Shown piece by piece: positions 34,472-43,283 of a DNA stretch of 63,235 nt. Position numbers and translations under genes: made by a program. How positions within the stretch are numbered: the first letter of the stretch is position 1; every line of letters starts with the position of its first letter. The notes under the pieces are model-generated. The model ran no database searches. It was not told the DNA's origin and saw nothing but the letters and a program-made list of their open reading frames with translations. Where the stretch lies: positions 1 to 63,235 of the forward strand of contig JAKVKI010000009.1 of the NCBI GenBank assembly GCA_022486585.1, read 5' to 3'. The stretch is from Megasphaera sp. GTDB lineage: Bacteria; Bacillota; Negativicutes; Veillonellales; Megasphaeraceae.

Positions 34472-35782
34472 CTAGTCATCAAAGACTGTTTGTCCATCAA
34501 CTTCTGTCGTGAGCGCTTTCAATGCCTTTTCTACTAAATGTCTGCGCAGCTTCTTTTCTTCTTCATGGGTGAGAGCCGGATTTCCCAAAGGATAGGGAAT
34601 GGCCACAGTCGGTATGATTCTATTTGCACCAACTGTCATGGAAATCGGAGTAATCGTGCACATATGGACTACTGGGAATCCTGCACGTTCGATTTCTTTT
34701 ACCATCGTTGCACCGCAACGAGTACAAGTTCCTCACGTAGAGGTAAGAATAACAGCATCGACGCCGCCATTCTTCAATTTTGCTGCGATTTCAGTTGCGA
34801 ATTTTTTAGCAGACGCAACAGCTGTGCCGTTGCCTGTTGTTGTGTAGAAAGTATTGTAAAGCGATCCAATTAATCCTTCCTTTTCCATATCCCGTAATAC
34901 ATCGACGGGCAGGACGCGGTCGGAGTCTTCATTAGCATACGTCGGGTCATACCCGCCATGTGCTGTTTCGTACGTGTCTTCTGTTAAATCCATAACCCCT
35001 GTAATGTCGTATTCGCCATAGCGAGAGGCACTAGAGGCTTCAATATGATCCGGGTTGCCCTTCGGTACGATACCACCGGAGGTAACCAAGGCGATTTTAG
35101 CTTTTGTAATATCTTTGACAGCCGGGCTTGGCGCCACGCGGTCAAAGACCGGCATAGGATATTCTGTCGTAAATGGTTTGCCAGCGAGTTTTTTAATAAG
35201 CATCTTCACAGCCCGCTTCGACCCACGTTCTTTTTCAAAGAAGTTAACGCGAATGCCGTTTGGCATATAGCCATCTTCACAAGATGCGCCGATCGGTTCG
35301 CCTTTCGCCAGTTTCAAAGCCAGGGGAGCCATGACTGCAACGGCTTTACGCATACCTGCCGCACTATTTTTAGTCGGCGTAATGTATACCTTGTCTTTGA
35401 ACATGTCTGCGCCAGGATTTTCTTCATACATCCCTGTCAGTACTGGCAGTCCAAGCTGTTCCTGTACAGCGTTACAAATAGTGCCGCAAGCTACGCCATA
35501 ACGGCCAGCATTGAATGCCGGACCGGCAATGAACAAGTCTGCGTTTTGGTCTTTGACCATCTGCAAGATCTGTGCCTGTGCTTCTTTCATGTTTTCGTTG
35601 AAATACGTATCGCCACAAATAATCGTAGCAACGATTTCAGCTTCTTCGCCAAAAGCCTGCTTAAATGCAAGACCAGGACCAACAATTTCTTTACGGAGTT
35701 CCGGTGGATAATCCGCTTTTTCTTCGCCGCCGATTTGCGCAAAGAACTGATTGATATAGTGAACAACTTTAAGTTTTGTCAT
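34472..35782 (-). CDS. grdB: Glycine reductase component B gamma subunit, selenoprotein (Sec350)
   Basis: A 436-residue subunit that with GrdE forms protein B, which binds glycine. The frame starts MTKLKVVHYINQFFAQIGG at ATG 35782. It has an in-frame UGA at 34733-34735 as residue 350 in LTST-U-GTCTRCGATM, giving the U-x-x-C-x-x-C motif of GrdB, and runs on to TAG at 34472. A hairpin with a GGU loop lies 12 nt after the UGA and is the likely SECIS. Context with grdE and grdX and the glycine riboswitch supports the glycine-specific form over sarcosine or betaine. Confidence 0.96.
34706..34735 (-). other. Sec UGA codon and SECIS-like hairpin of grdB
   Basis: After the UGA (34735-34733) and 12 nt, CGTTGC-GGT-GCAACG makes a perfect 6-bp stem with GGU in the loop, the feature recognised by bacterial SelB. 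The hairpin spans 34706-34720. Confidence 0.75.
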
Positions 35783-35801
35783 CGAATATATGCCTCCTTT
35801 C

Positions 35802-37082
35802 TTATCGAGCACTCATGTTATTGAACCCGAGTTCATTCGTAGCACCTGTGAATACCTGTAATTCTACTTCGATACTGCCGTCTTCATGAAGACTGTGTTC
35901 ATTACCGCCAGCAATTTTAGTCACATAATCCAACGTACCAATGACTTTGTCCAATTTAGGAATCATGACGAGCTGGTTAGCATTACCGCCAGTAACTACA
36001 GCCGTTGCTGCCGGATCGGCATCAGCCAGTGACTGGGATTTCCCGTCGCGGCCTGCATATTCGTCTGTAATGATGACAGTTTTAACGCCTTCTGCTTCGA
36101 TTTTCTTGCAGTTCATGATCAAGTCTGTATCAGGATTGCCAAAGCCTTCCTGAGAAATGACAACGCCGTCTAAATCGAGCATACGGCATAATTTAGCCGT
36201 CCAGTCTGACGAACGATGTTTATCTGCCAGGTATACCGTTTCGTTGGTAATAATGACGCAAACAAAATTCAACGTTTTGCCGTGAGCTTCATATAGATCT
36301 TCTACGACAGGATTGTTCAAATGATGGTATGTCGTGTTCTTATCGCAGGCTGATACACAGTTACCAGAAATAATGGCACCATCCATCAGTTCTGTCGGAT
36401 AGAGAATCGTCGGAACAAGTTTCTTTGCATCAGCACCATATACATAGGTATCGTGCATAAGACCCTGGCTCTGGAGCATTTGTACGTACGCTACGCGTGG
36501 CAGATTGGGGAAGATATCTTTCCCAGCCATGATTGTCGGCGTTTCAAACACTTTCGTTTCTTCCGGTGTCAGTTCTTTTGCCAGGTCCCCGATATACGAG
36601 GCCACTTTAAGCCCTGCCATACGGATCGATTTTTCATAGGTATGACGTTCTGCGCTTTCGGCAGGTTCACAGACCAGACATAAATTGATGAGCTTGGAGA
36701 ACGGTGTATATTTAGCACCGGGGCCTGTCATATCAATAATGCCTTCCTGGAAACCAACGATTTTGCCAGCCGTAACGACAGCCATGCCTTTAAGAGCATA
36801 GGTCTTGCCACAGCCGACTGTATTGACTTGAGAAATAACTCCCGGAAAGATTCCATTTTCGCCGCCCACCTTGGTCCGCGGTTCAATAACATCCTTTACG
36901 GGTGTAATACGGACGCTTTCGCCCGGTTTGGCAATGTCTGCATGGACAGAAGCGATGTTTTCATCTTCCAGTACCATGCTTTCAATCGTGTCTTTATTCA
37001 CTGTCAAGACGCCGCCGGACAAAGACGATGTGCTGCCAAACACAACATCTGTAATATGGAAATATCCCATTTCTAACTTCAC
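35802..37082 (-). CDS. grdE: Glycine reductase component B proprotein (GrdE, self-cleaving)
   Basis: A 426-residue proprotein cleaved into two chains; the new N-terminus becomes a carbonyl (pyruvoyl-type) group that forms a Schiff base with glycine. The cleavage motif GNCVSACDKNTTYHH is intact with the Asn-Cys junction at N241-C242, matching Cys242 of the known protein. FPGVISQVNTVGCGKTYAL lies nearer the N-terminus. Start is a GTG at 37082, 8 bp after AGGAGG. grdB follows after 19 bp. Confidence 0.95.
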   Translation of the reverse strand: MKLEMGYFHITDVVFGSTSSLSGGVLTVNKDTIESMVLEDENIASVHADIAKPGESVRITPVKDVIEPRTKVGGENGIFPGVISQVNTVGCGKTYALKGMAVVTAGKIVGFQEGIIDMTGPGAKYTPFSKLINLCLVCEPAESAERHTYEKSIRMAGLKVASYIGDLAKELTPEETKVFETPTIMAGKDIFPNLPRVAYVQMLQSQGLMHDTYVYGADAKKLVPTILYPTELMDGAIISGNCVSACDKNTTYHHLNNPVVEDLYEAHGKTLNFVCVIITNETVYLADKHRSSDWTAKLCRMLDLDGVVISQEGFGNPDTDLIMNCKKIEAEGVKTVIITDEYAGRDGKSQSLADADPAATAVVTGGNANQLVMIPKLDKVIGTLDYVTKIAGGNEHSLHEDGSIEVELQVFTGATNELGFNNMSAR

Positions 37083-37156
37083 TGCAATTACCTCCTTTTG
37101 AAACTACTACTTGTATGAACCTAAAAGATTTCATACGGAAGTCACTGCATTGTCCA

Positions 37157-37540
37157 TCAGCCCAACTCTTTTGCCGAAGCAATCGCGCTGGAAATAAGCG
37201 TATAATCAATGTATTGGAAATCACGCAAAACACTATCTGTCCATTGCCGATGCAAATCAGCAAATTTGCGGCACGCTGTGATGCATTCCTCAATGATGAG
37301 TTCCGATTCTGTATCGACAGACGGACCGGCCTTTACTGATACCATGACCGACTTATATGGCGTTTCGTTCGGCTTGACGCTCCCTGACAAGGGATGTGAC
37401 AAGAGTTTGCAGCCTTGTTGTACTAAGCCGCGCACACGTACTAACACGTCCATATACGTTTCGGTATGAAATTCAATGGTGCAGTCTTTTTCACACGTTT
37501 GCTGGACAGCAGGATTATTGGTGATAATCCGGAATTCCAT
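37157..37540 (-). CDS. grdX: GrdX protein
   Basis: A 127-residue protein usually encoded first in glycine reductase operons; its function is not established. Visible is MEFRIITNNPAV at the start and the phrase GCKLLSHPLSGSVKPNETPY, the most conserved GrdX stretch. ATG 37540 follows AGGAGG by 6 bp; the frame extends farther but without a site. It is the first gene behind the riboswitch and terminator. Confidence 0.9.
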   Translation of the reverse strand: MEFRIITNNPAVQQTCEKDCTIEFHTETYMDVLVRVRGLVQQGCKLLSHPLSGSVKPNETPYKSVMVSVKAGPSVDTESELIIEECITACRKFADLHRQWTDSVLRDFQYIDYTLISSAIASAKELG

Positions 37541-37705
37541 GACACGCCTCCTTTCTGATTGCAATGAGTGCTTCCGCACGTCGCCGCTGGTCTGGGATAT
37601 CGACCGCTCTCCTGACCTGCGTACTTAAACCGCCGAGTATTTCGACGGAAGATACCGTGCTGTCATCTTTTTATGTCTACAACTCTGTCAGCCATAGCCG
37701 GATAC

Positions 37706-37761
37706 AAAAAGAGGAAACGATATGTGTCCAACGTAATTGGACAACATTGTCGTTTCCTCTC
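37706..37761 (-). terminator. Riboswitch-controlled terminator in the grd leader
   Basis: AGAGGAAACGA and TCGTTTCCTCT form the outer stem, with TGTCCAA/TTGGACA as an inner stem, followed by TTTTT. It lies between the glycine aptamer and grdX, so glycine binding probably prevents its formation (on-switch). Confidence 0.85.
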
Positions 37762-37795
37762 TGTCAGTAACCCCTGCTGTGTTACTATATTCACT

Positions 37796-37915
37796 TTCAG
37801 AGTGCAGATTTTCTGCGTTCCTTTTGCTTGAAAGTTTCAATGGTCAGGGGACAACCTGACGATTTTGCCTCTTCAGCGGTCATTTAAGGCTCTCTCGCGC
37901 AGAAAATTCAGACTG
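37796..37915 (-). promoter_or_regulatory. Glycine riboswitch (single aptamer)
   Basis: On the minus strand a 10-bp P1 (ATTTTCTGCG with CGCAGAAAAT) encloses the glycine aptamer core. The core shows GCGAGAGAG, then CCGCTGAAGAGGCAAAA, a P3 stem GTCAGG/CCTGAC, and CTTTCAAGCAAAAGGAAC. These match the gcvT-type consensus closely. I see only one full aptamer, with a terminator downstream. Confidence 0.92.
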
Positions 37916-37959
37916 CAAGTCACTATTATTTTGTTGTGAAATCAGTTTCTATATGTCTC

Positions 37960-37988
37960 ATTATAACAATACAAAAAATAAAAGTAAA
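37960..37988 (-). promoter_or_regulatory. Promoter of the glycine reductase array
   Basis: TTTACT (37983-37988) and TATAAT (37960-37965) are spaced by 17 bp on the minus strand, about 45 bp before the riboswitch. Confidence 0.8.
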
Positions 37989-38090
37989 GGATTATTTTCA
38001 CTCATGATTAGACGGCATGGAAAATGAAAAAGCGTTTAACCACTGCAATGTGTCTCTGTCCAGTAGGCATTTTGTCGCAACCAGTGTCCT
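37989..38090. other. Short spacer between the grd promoter and the hydrolase gene
   Basis: No gene that I would support. A plus-strand frame starting at 38024 resembles a signal peptide but has no ribosome site and runs antisense into the hydrolase gene. Confidence 0.4.
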
Positions 38091-39080
38091 CTACGGCTGA
38101 AGCAGCGAATACGTCCGGACTTCTTTGTCTGTCCGTCGCAACAAGCGGCCGTGCTGCACTAAATATTCGATATGGGCCAGCGTTTCGCCCATAGCAAACC
38201 ATTTCTGCGTCGGCGGGAAATCCTTCCACTCTTTACCGCGCATAGACCACGTCATATGACGGGCAATATCGTAAGCCGTACTGTCCGGCCGCTGTTCAGC
38301 AATAGACATGACTTCGGCTAAGCGGTTACGATGATGCTCCTTGATCGTATCGATGCGTCCGACAATAGAGGATGCTCCGTGGCGATGGCCTGGCAAAGCT
38401 AAGGTCACCGGCAGATCCCGGACTTTGTCGAGACTGTGCAAATACTGTTCTAACGCATCGGGCATATGATACCATAGTTGAATATTCGGCGTAATATCAA
38501 ATAAGATATGATCACTAGTAAAAAATATTTTCTGCTGCGGCAAATAGAGGCAGCACAACCCCTTCGTATGACCAGGTACGGCAATGACACGAAAATCGAG
38601 ATCTGCCAGATGAAGGACTTCACCGTCCGTCACTGTATGGCAGGGGAAATGCGGATCTGGCGAGTAGGCTCTGGCATGATTGGTCAGTTGCAAATGAATA
38701 TCTGCAGCCGGCATGCCTTCTTTCATAAAATTTTCTTCAGCATACTGCCATGTCGAACCATCTTCCGAATCGACAAGGTACTGATAATCGGCACTACTCA
38801 TGTAAATACTGCAGCCAGCCTGGTTAAAAAGCTGCACCAGTCCGCTGTGATCCGCATGAAGATGCGTAATGAACAAATCCGTGCAGCTCAACGCAACGCC
38901 AAGTTCTCGTAATCCTTCGCACAGGGCCTTGCGGCATTCCGGACGGTTGAAGCCCGTATCGATGACCAGATTGCGCGTCGCCCCTTTTACAACGTATGAA
39001 TTAAGATATTGCAGCGGATTATCCGGTAAATCCACTTGGATAACATATATATCCGGATGATGATAAAGTTGCTGTATCAT
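38091..39080 (-). CDS. Metallo-beta-lactamase-fold hydrolase
   Basis: A 329-residue MBL-fold protein with the metal motif HLHADHSG near residue 73, FRVIAVPGHTKGLCCLY with the next His, and LALPGHRHGASSIVGRI, plus a C-terminal helical extension. The layout resembles glyoxalase II or lactonase-like hydrolases, and no exact substrate can be given. AAAAGGAG site at ATG 39080. It follows the pth terminator, so it is likely transcribed on its own. Confidence 0.85.
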   Translation of the reverse strand: MIQQLYHHPDIYVIQVDLPDNPLQYLNSYVVKGATRNLVIDTGFNRPECRKALCEGLRELGVALSCTDLFITHLHADHSGLVQLFNQAGCSIYMSSADYQYLVDSEDGSTWQYAEENFMKEGMPAADIHLQLTNHARAYSPDPHFPCHTVTDGEVLHLADLDFRVIAVPGHTKGLCCLYLPQQKIFFTSDHILFDITPNIQLWYHMPDALEQYLHSLDKVRDLPVTLALPGHRHGASSIVGRIDTIKEHHRNRLAEVMSIAEQRPDSTAYDIARHMTWSMRGKEWKDFPPTQKWFAMGETLAHIEYLVQHGRLLRRTDKEVRTYSLLQP

Positions 39081-39139
39081 AAATTTCTCCTTTTATACCT
39101 TCATCCAGAGGCTCCTTGTCTTCACGATAGCTCCGGATG

Positions 39140-39171
39140 AAACAAAAGCCCCCGCTTGCAGACGGGGGCTT
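39140..39171 (-). terminator. Terminator after pth
   Basis: AAGCCCCCGTC and its partner GCGGGGGCTT form a GC-rich stem, followed on the minus strand by TTTGTTTC. Confidence 0.8.
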
Positions 39172-39175
39172 GCTG

Positions 39176-39790
39176 TTATTCTGTTGTTGCAGCTTCGGCC
39201 GGAGCTTCTTCTGCTTTTTTCTTTTTCTTCTTTTTGGGGTTATATCGATTCATGCCCGTATCAACGCCGACCTTCAAACAGCCTTCCATCGCTGTGGCCG
39301 CCGCTTTTATGCCTTCTTCATAGGGCTCGCGGAGCTCTTCTGGAAAGGGTGTCAGGACGTGATCGATGACATCATGATGCGGCAGTGGCCGTCCGATGCC
39401 TACACGAAAACGAATGAAACCACTGCAACCATTGGCAAACAGGCTTTTAATGCCATTATGGCCGCCATCGCTGCCATTCTTACGAATACGGATCCGGCCT
39501 ACAGCCAGATCAAGATCATCATAAGCAACATACACGTCTTCTTCATCTAATTTATACCAGCGCATGAGAGGCCCTACAGCCTGACCGCTGTTGTTCATGA
39601 AGGTCTGCGGTTTTACCAAGATGATTTTTTCACCATCGACCAGGGTCTGCGCCACTAAGGCATCCATCTTACGCTGCCACGTCGTCACATCCCAGCGCCG
39701 GGCTAACTCATCAATAACGTGGAACCCTGTATTATGCTTTGAATTTTCATATTCCCGGCCGGGATTTCCCAGCCCTACTATCATATGCAC
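39176..39790 (-). CDS. pth: Peptidyl-tRNA hydrolase with lysine-rich tail
   Basis: Recycles peptidyl-tRNA. The 204-residue protein carries VGLGNPGREYENSKHNTGFH with the catalytic His, KPQTFMNNSGQAV and YDDLDLAVGRIRIRKNGSDG, GHNGIKSL. The first 183 residues equal the usual length; the remaining 21 or so add seven consecutive lysines and an Ala/Glu/Thr end, absent from most Pth. It lies 12 bp after prs, as in the common glmU-prs-pth order. Confidence 0.95.
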   Translation of the reverse strand: MHMIVGLGNPGREYENSKHNTGFHVIDELARRWDVTTWQRKMDALVAQTLVDGEKIILVKPQTFMNNSGQAVGPLMRWYKLDEEDVYVAYDDLDLAVGRIRIRKNGSDGGHNGIKSLFANGCSGFIRFRVGIGRPLPHHDVIDHVLTPFPEELREPYEEGIKAAATAMEGCLKVGVDTGMNRYNPKKKKKKKAEEAPAEAATTE

Positions 39791-39802
39791 AGTAATCTGT
39801 CC

Positions 39803-40768
39803 TTATTTATCAAACAAGCTGCTGACAGAAACATCATGGAAAATACGCATGATTGCTTCACCGAGGAGAGGTGCTACGGACAGCTGTTTGATCTTATCGA
39901 TTTTCTTTTCTTCCGGAAGCGGAATGGTATTGGTAATGATCAGTTCGGAAATAACGGATTTTTGGATCCGTTCTACAGCGGGATCAGTCAGAACAGCATG
40001 AGCACAAGCTGCATATACACGAGCAGCACCCATTTCCTTCAGCGCTTTAGCGCCACCACAGAGGGAGCCTGCTGTATCGACAATATCATCGACCATGATA
40101 CAGGTCTTATCTTTGATATCGCCAATGACATTCATCACTTCTGCAACGCCAGGACGGGGACGGCGTTTTTCAATGATGGCGATTGGTGCACTGACACGGT
40201 CTGCTAAGTCACGAGCCCGGGTTACACCACCGAGGTCAGGAGATACGACAACGATATCGCCCATATCTGATTCTTCTTTTTTCTGATTAATATATTTCGC
40301 AATAATAGATGCTGAGCCAAGATGATCTACGGGAATATCGAAGAATCCCTGAATCTGTCCTGCATGGAGATCCATCGTAACGACACGGGTAATACCGGCA
40401 GTCGTCAGTAAGTCAGCAACTAATTTCGATGTAATCGGTTCACGGCCTCTGGTCTTGCGGTCTTGACGAGCATAGCCGTAATACGGAACGACAGCCGTAA
40501 TGTGACGGGCAGATGCACGTTTGAACGCATCAGCCATGATCAGTAATTCCATCAATGTATCATTGGCCGGCTGACATGTCGGCTGGATAACGAATACATC
40601 TTTACCACGAACACTTTCATCGATCATAACCTGAATCTCGCCGTTATTGAATTTGCCAACAAAGGCTTTGCCCAGCGATAATCCTAAATAGTCAGCAATT
40701 TCTTTTGCCAGCTGTGGATTGGCATTACCTGTAAAAATCTTTAATTTTCTCCCGTCTTCGTAACTCAT
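39803..40768 (-). CDS. prs: Ribose-phosphate pyrophosphokinase
   Basis: Makes PRPP from ribose 5-phosphate and ATP. The 321-residue protein has [16 protein letters not shown] at the start, [19 protein letters not shown], the flexible-loop [28 protein letters not shown] and the PRPP motif [13 protein letters not shown]. Standard length. A 129-bp gap separates it from glmU. Confidence 0.97.
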   Translation of the reverse strand: MSYEDGRKLKIFTGNANPQLAKEIADYLGLSLGKAFVGKFNNGEIQVMIDESVRGKDVFVIQPTCQPANDTLMELLIMADAFKRASARHITAVVPYYGYARQDRKTRGREPITSKLVADLLTTAGITRVVTMDLHAGQIQGFFDIPVDHLGSASIIAKYINQKKEESDMGDIVVVSPDLGGVTRARDLADRVSAPIAIIEKRRPRPGVAEVMNVIGDIKDKTCIMVDDIVDTAGSLCGGAKALKEMGAARVYAACAHAVLTDPAVERIQKSVISELIITNTIPLPEEKKIDKIKQLSVAPLLGEAIMRIFHDVSVSSLFDK

Positions 40769-40897
40769 GTTGAGCCTCCCTGTGTAAATTATGTATTAGA
40801 TAAAAGCAAAATAAAGATTTGACCTAACCCCTCGTACGTTCTAAGCCGTTTTCTAAGAAGAAATACAGCTGCAGACTAAGGTTGTCATCTTTGCTAC

Positions 40898-42271
40898 TTA
40901 TTTTTTATATGTATCGTCTTTGACCCAGCCTTCGATATTGCGTTGTCTTGCCCGTGCAACTGACAACGCCTTGTCGGGTACATTTTTAGTGATGGTGGAA
41001 CCAGCACCCACATAGGCATATTCGCCAACAGAGACAGGCGCAACGAGATTGCTGTTGCAGCCTACAAAAGCATGATTACCAATGGTCGTACGATGCTTGA
41101 TCTTGCCATCATAATTGACCGTAATCGTGCCACAGCCGATATTGACGCCGCTGCCGACATCACTATCGCCAATATAACTAAGGTGAGGCAGTTTCGTGCC
41201 GTCACCGACAGACGAGTTCTTGACTTCCATATAGTTGCCCACTTTAACATCATTACCAATCACCGTATTAGGACGAAAATGGACGAACGGACCGATTTCA
41301 CAACCATTTTTGATTTCACAATCATGGGCATAGGTAAATTGAAGATGATCCTGATCACCCATTTTGACGTTCGTCATGCGGACGTACGGACCGACCTGGC
41401 AGTCTTCACCGATTACCGTAGCGCCTTCCAATATCGTTCCCGGATAGAGGACGGTATCACGGCCAACAGTAACTGTCGTATCTACATAGGTATTATTCAC
41501 ATCAATGACAGATACGCCATCAGCCATGAGCTGCACCAGCTTCCGGTACCGCAATACGCCTTCAGCTTCCGCCATTTGGGCACGCGAATTGACGCCCAAG
41601 GTTTCTTTATAGTCCGGTGCAGCAAAAGCACTGACGATCTTGCCTGCCGATACGAGCATACCGATGATATCGGTAAGGTAATATTCACCTTGTGCGTTAT
41701 TATTAGTAACGCTATGGAGCATCTTCCATAACAACGACATATCAAAACAATAAATACCGGCGTTCACTTCATGAACTGCCAATTCTTCGGGTGTACCATC
41801 TTTCTGTTCAACGATTTTAACTACCTGCCCGGCAGCGTCGCGAATGACCCGGCCGTACCCGGCAGCATCTGGCAATACCGCTGTCAGGACCGTCGCCGAA
41901 GCGCCGCTTCGTTCATGACAGTCCAGGAGCTGCTTAAACGTATCTGCCGTCACCAGCGGCGTATCACCGCACGTGACCAGCAAAGTCCCGTTTACGCCCT
42001 GTAAAAGCGGTTCTGCCTGAAGTACGGCATGACCTGTACCGAGCTGTTGCGGCTGCATCACCGTTTCAGCCTGATCGCCTAAATATTCCTGCACGACTTC
42101 GCCGCCAAAACCAACGACGACGATTTGCCGCTGTGTACCGGCTTCTTTGACAACGCGAAGGACCTGTTCCACCATGGGAACACCGCCGACTTTATGAAGA
42201 ACCTTAGGAAACTTGGATTTCATCCTCGTTCCCTTACCTGCTGCTAAAATAAGTGCAATAGTGTCTTTCAT
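40898..42271 (-). CDS. glmU: Bifunctional GlmU (uridyltransferase / acetyltransferase)
   Basis: Makes UDP-GlcNAc from GlcN-1-phosphate in two steps. The 457-residue protein has the nucleotidyltransferase motif LAAGKGTRMKSKFPKVLHKV at the start and left-handed beta-helix hexapeptide repeats from about 250 (VIGNDVKVGNYMEVKNSSVG, GCGTITVNYDGKIKHRT). It links with the MurNAc recycling operon at 3.7 kb through amino-sugar pools. Standard gene order with prs and pth. Confidence 0.97.
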   Translation of the reverse strand: MKDTIALILAAGKGTRMKSKFPKVLHKVGGVPMVEQVLRVVKEAGTQRQIVVVGFGGEVVQEYLGDQAETVMQPQQLGTGHAVLQAEPLLQGVNGTLLVTCGDTPLVTADTFKQLLDCHERSGASATVLTAVLPDAAGYGRVIRDAAGQVVKIVEQKDGTPEELAVHEVNAGIYCFDMSLLWKMLHSVTNNNAQGEYYLTDIIGMLVSAGKIVSAFAAPDYKETLGVNSRAQMAEAEGVLRYRKLVQLMADGVSVIDVNNTYVDTTVTVGRDTVLYPGTILEGATVIGEDCQVGPYVRMTNVKMGDQDHLQFTYAHDCEIKNGCEIGPFVHFRPNTVIGNDVKVGNYMEVKNSSVGDGTKLPHLSYIGDSDVGSGVNIGCGTITVNYDGKIKHRTTIGNHAFVGCNSNLVAPVSVGEYAYVGAGSTITKNVPDKALSVARARQRNIEGWVKDDTYKK

Positions 42272-42393
42272 TCAGTATGAACCTCCCTGAAGTAAATAAC
42301 TCTATAATGTCTTATAAGAATAACACAAAAGAGTGAGAAAATACATAGGTTTTTCTAAAAAACATGAAATTCAGACGAACTTTCCAAACGTGA

Positions 42394-42421
42394 GAAAAGG
42401 AGAGGCAGCTGCCTCTCCTTT
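42394..42421. terminator. Terminator, palindromic
   Basis: AAGGAGAGGCAG and CTGCCTCTCCTT form a perfect palindromic stem; on the minus strand it ends in TTTTC after the 3D-domain gene. Confidence 0.75.
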
Positions 42422-42449
42422 CCTATCATTATTTCTAAATTGTCAGCTC

Positions 42450-43037
42450 TTACAACACGTATACAACAACATCACGTCTGCCAAAATCTAAGGCTTCGCT
42501 TGTAGAATCCATTGCCAGGTCAATACGATTGCCTACAATGGCTCCTCCCGTATCTTCGGCAACAGCGTAACCATAGCCTTCAACATACAGTTTTGTTCCT
42601 AACGGAATAACATCAGGGTCAACAGATACCATGCCGCGTTCCAAACGATGTCCGCTGGCAGTATAACCACTGCTGCCAGGATCATCGGCTGTATACGCCG
42701 TAGCTTCCATCACTATCCGTTGCTGATACCCGCCATTATTTCCCGATTCATCCGGAATTTCCCGGCCACTGGCTTCTGAAAGAGCCGCCATGGTCTGCGA
42801 ACCTACGACGCCATCTGCGTCTAATCCATGATCCGCTTGGAAACGTTTGACAGCTGTGGCTGTCCCATCTCCGAACACGCCATCTGCCCCATCGGACAAA
42901 TAACCTGTATCTTCGAGCATATATTGCACGCTCTGTACGACAGAGCCGCTCATTCCCATTTCGACTTTTGCACAAACCAGTGAAGAACATGCACAAACAA
43001 ATAATGCTGCTAGTAAAATCAGTATACGGTTCCTCAA
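42450..43037 (-). CDS. Exported peptidoglycan-binding and 3D-domain protein
   Basis: A 195-residue protein: signal peptide (ILILLAALFVCACSSLVCA), a PG_binding_1 domain (GSVVQSVQYMLEDTGYL to GVVGSQTMAAL) and a C-terminal 3D domain with TAYTADDPGSSGYTASG, VDPDVIPLGTKLYV and IDLAMDS, named after its three Asp residues. Such proteins act as wall lytic enzymes of the MltA/YuiC type. I choose the TTG at 43037, 4 bp after AGAGGTGG, because the ATG at 43061 has no ribosome site and lengthens the signal peptide oddly. Confidence 0.8.
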   Translation of the reverse strand: MRNRILILLAALFVCACSSLVCAKVEMGMSGSVVQSVQYMLEDTGYLSDGADGVFGDGTATAVKRFQADHGLDADGVVGSQTMAALSEASGREIPDESGNNGGYQQRIVMEATAYTADDPGSSGYTASGHRLERGMVSVDPDVIPLGTKLYVEGYGYAVAEDTGGAIVGNRIDLAMDSTSEALDFGRRDVVVYVL

Positions 43038-43283
43038 AAAACCACCTCTTTGAAAAAACATAACACTAAAAAATTTTGAACCGCAATAAATATTACAGTT
43101 CAATTACAAAAAAAATTATACCAAATTTGAACGAATAAGTCAAAAAAATGGTTAATTATACTGTCGTTTTAAGAACTTTATTTGATACTCTTCACGGTTA
43201 TATTTCAAATGTGCAAGATAATATCCTGCTTTTATAGCTAATTTTTATGACCTGGTCTTATTTTTTATAATTATTATGCATTT

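Noticed and set aside
37541-37700. A second glycine aptamer between terminator and grdX
   Set aside because: Some aptamer-like words occur (for example CCGTCGAAATACTCGGCGG), but the core order and P1 pairing are absent.
38024-38194. Plus-strand frame starting MKKRLTTAMCLCPVGIL that looks like a signal peptide
   Set aside because: No ribosome site, ends after 56 codons, and its second half is antisense to the hydrolase gene; at most a decayed fragment.
39200-39240. A-rich slippery site in the pth tail that might cause frameshifting
   Set aside because: The six-A run is read as AAA AAA G, not in the A AAA AAG phase, and no stimulatory hairpin follows.
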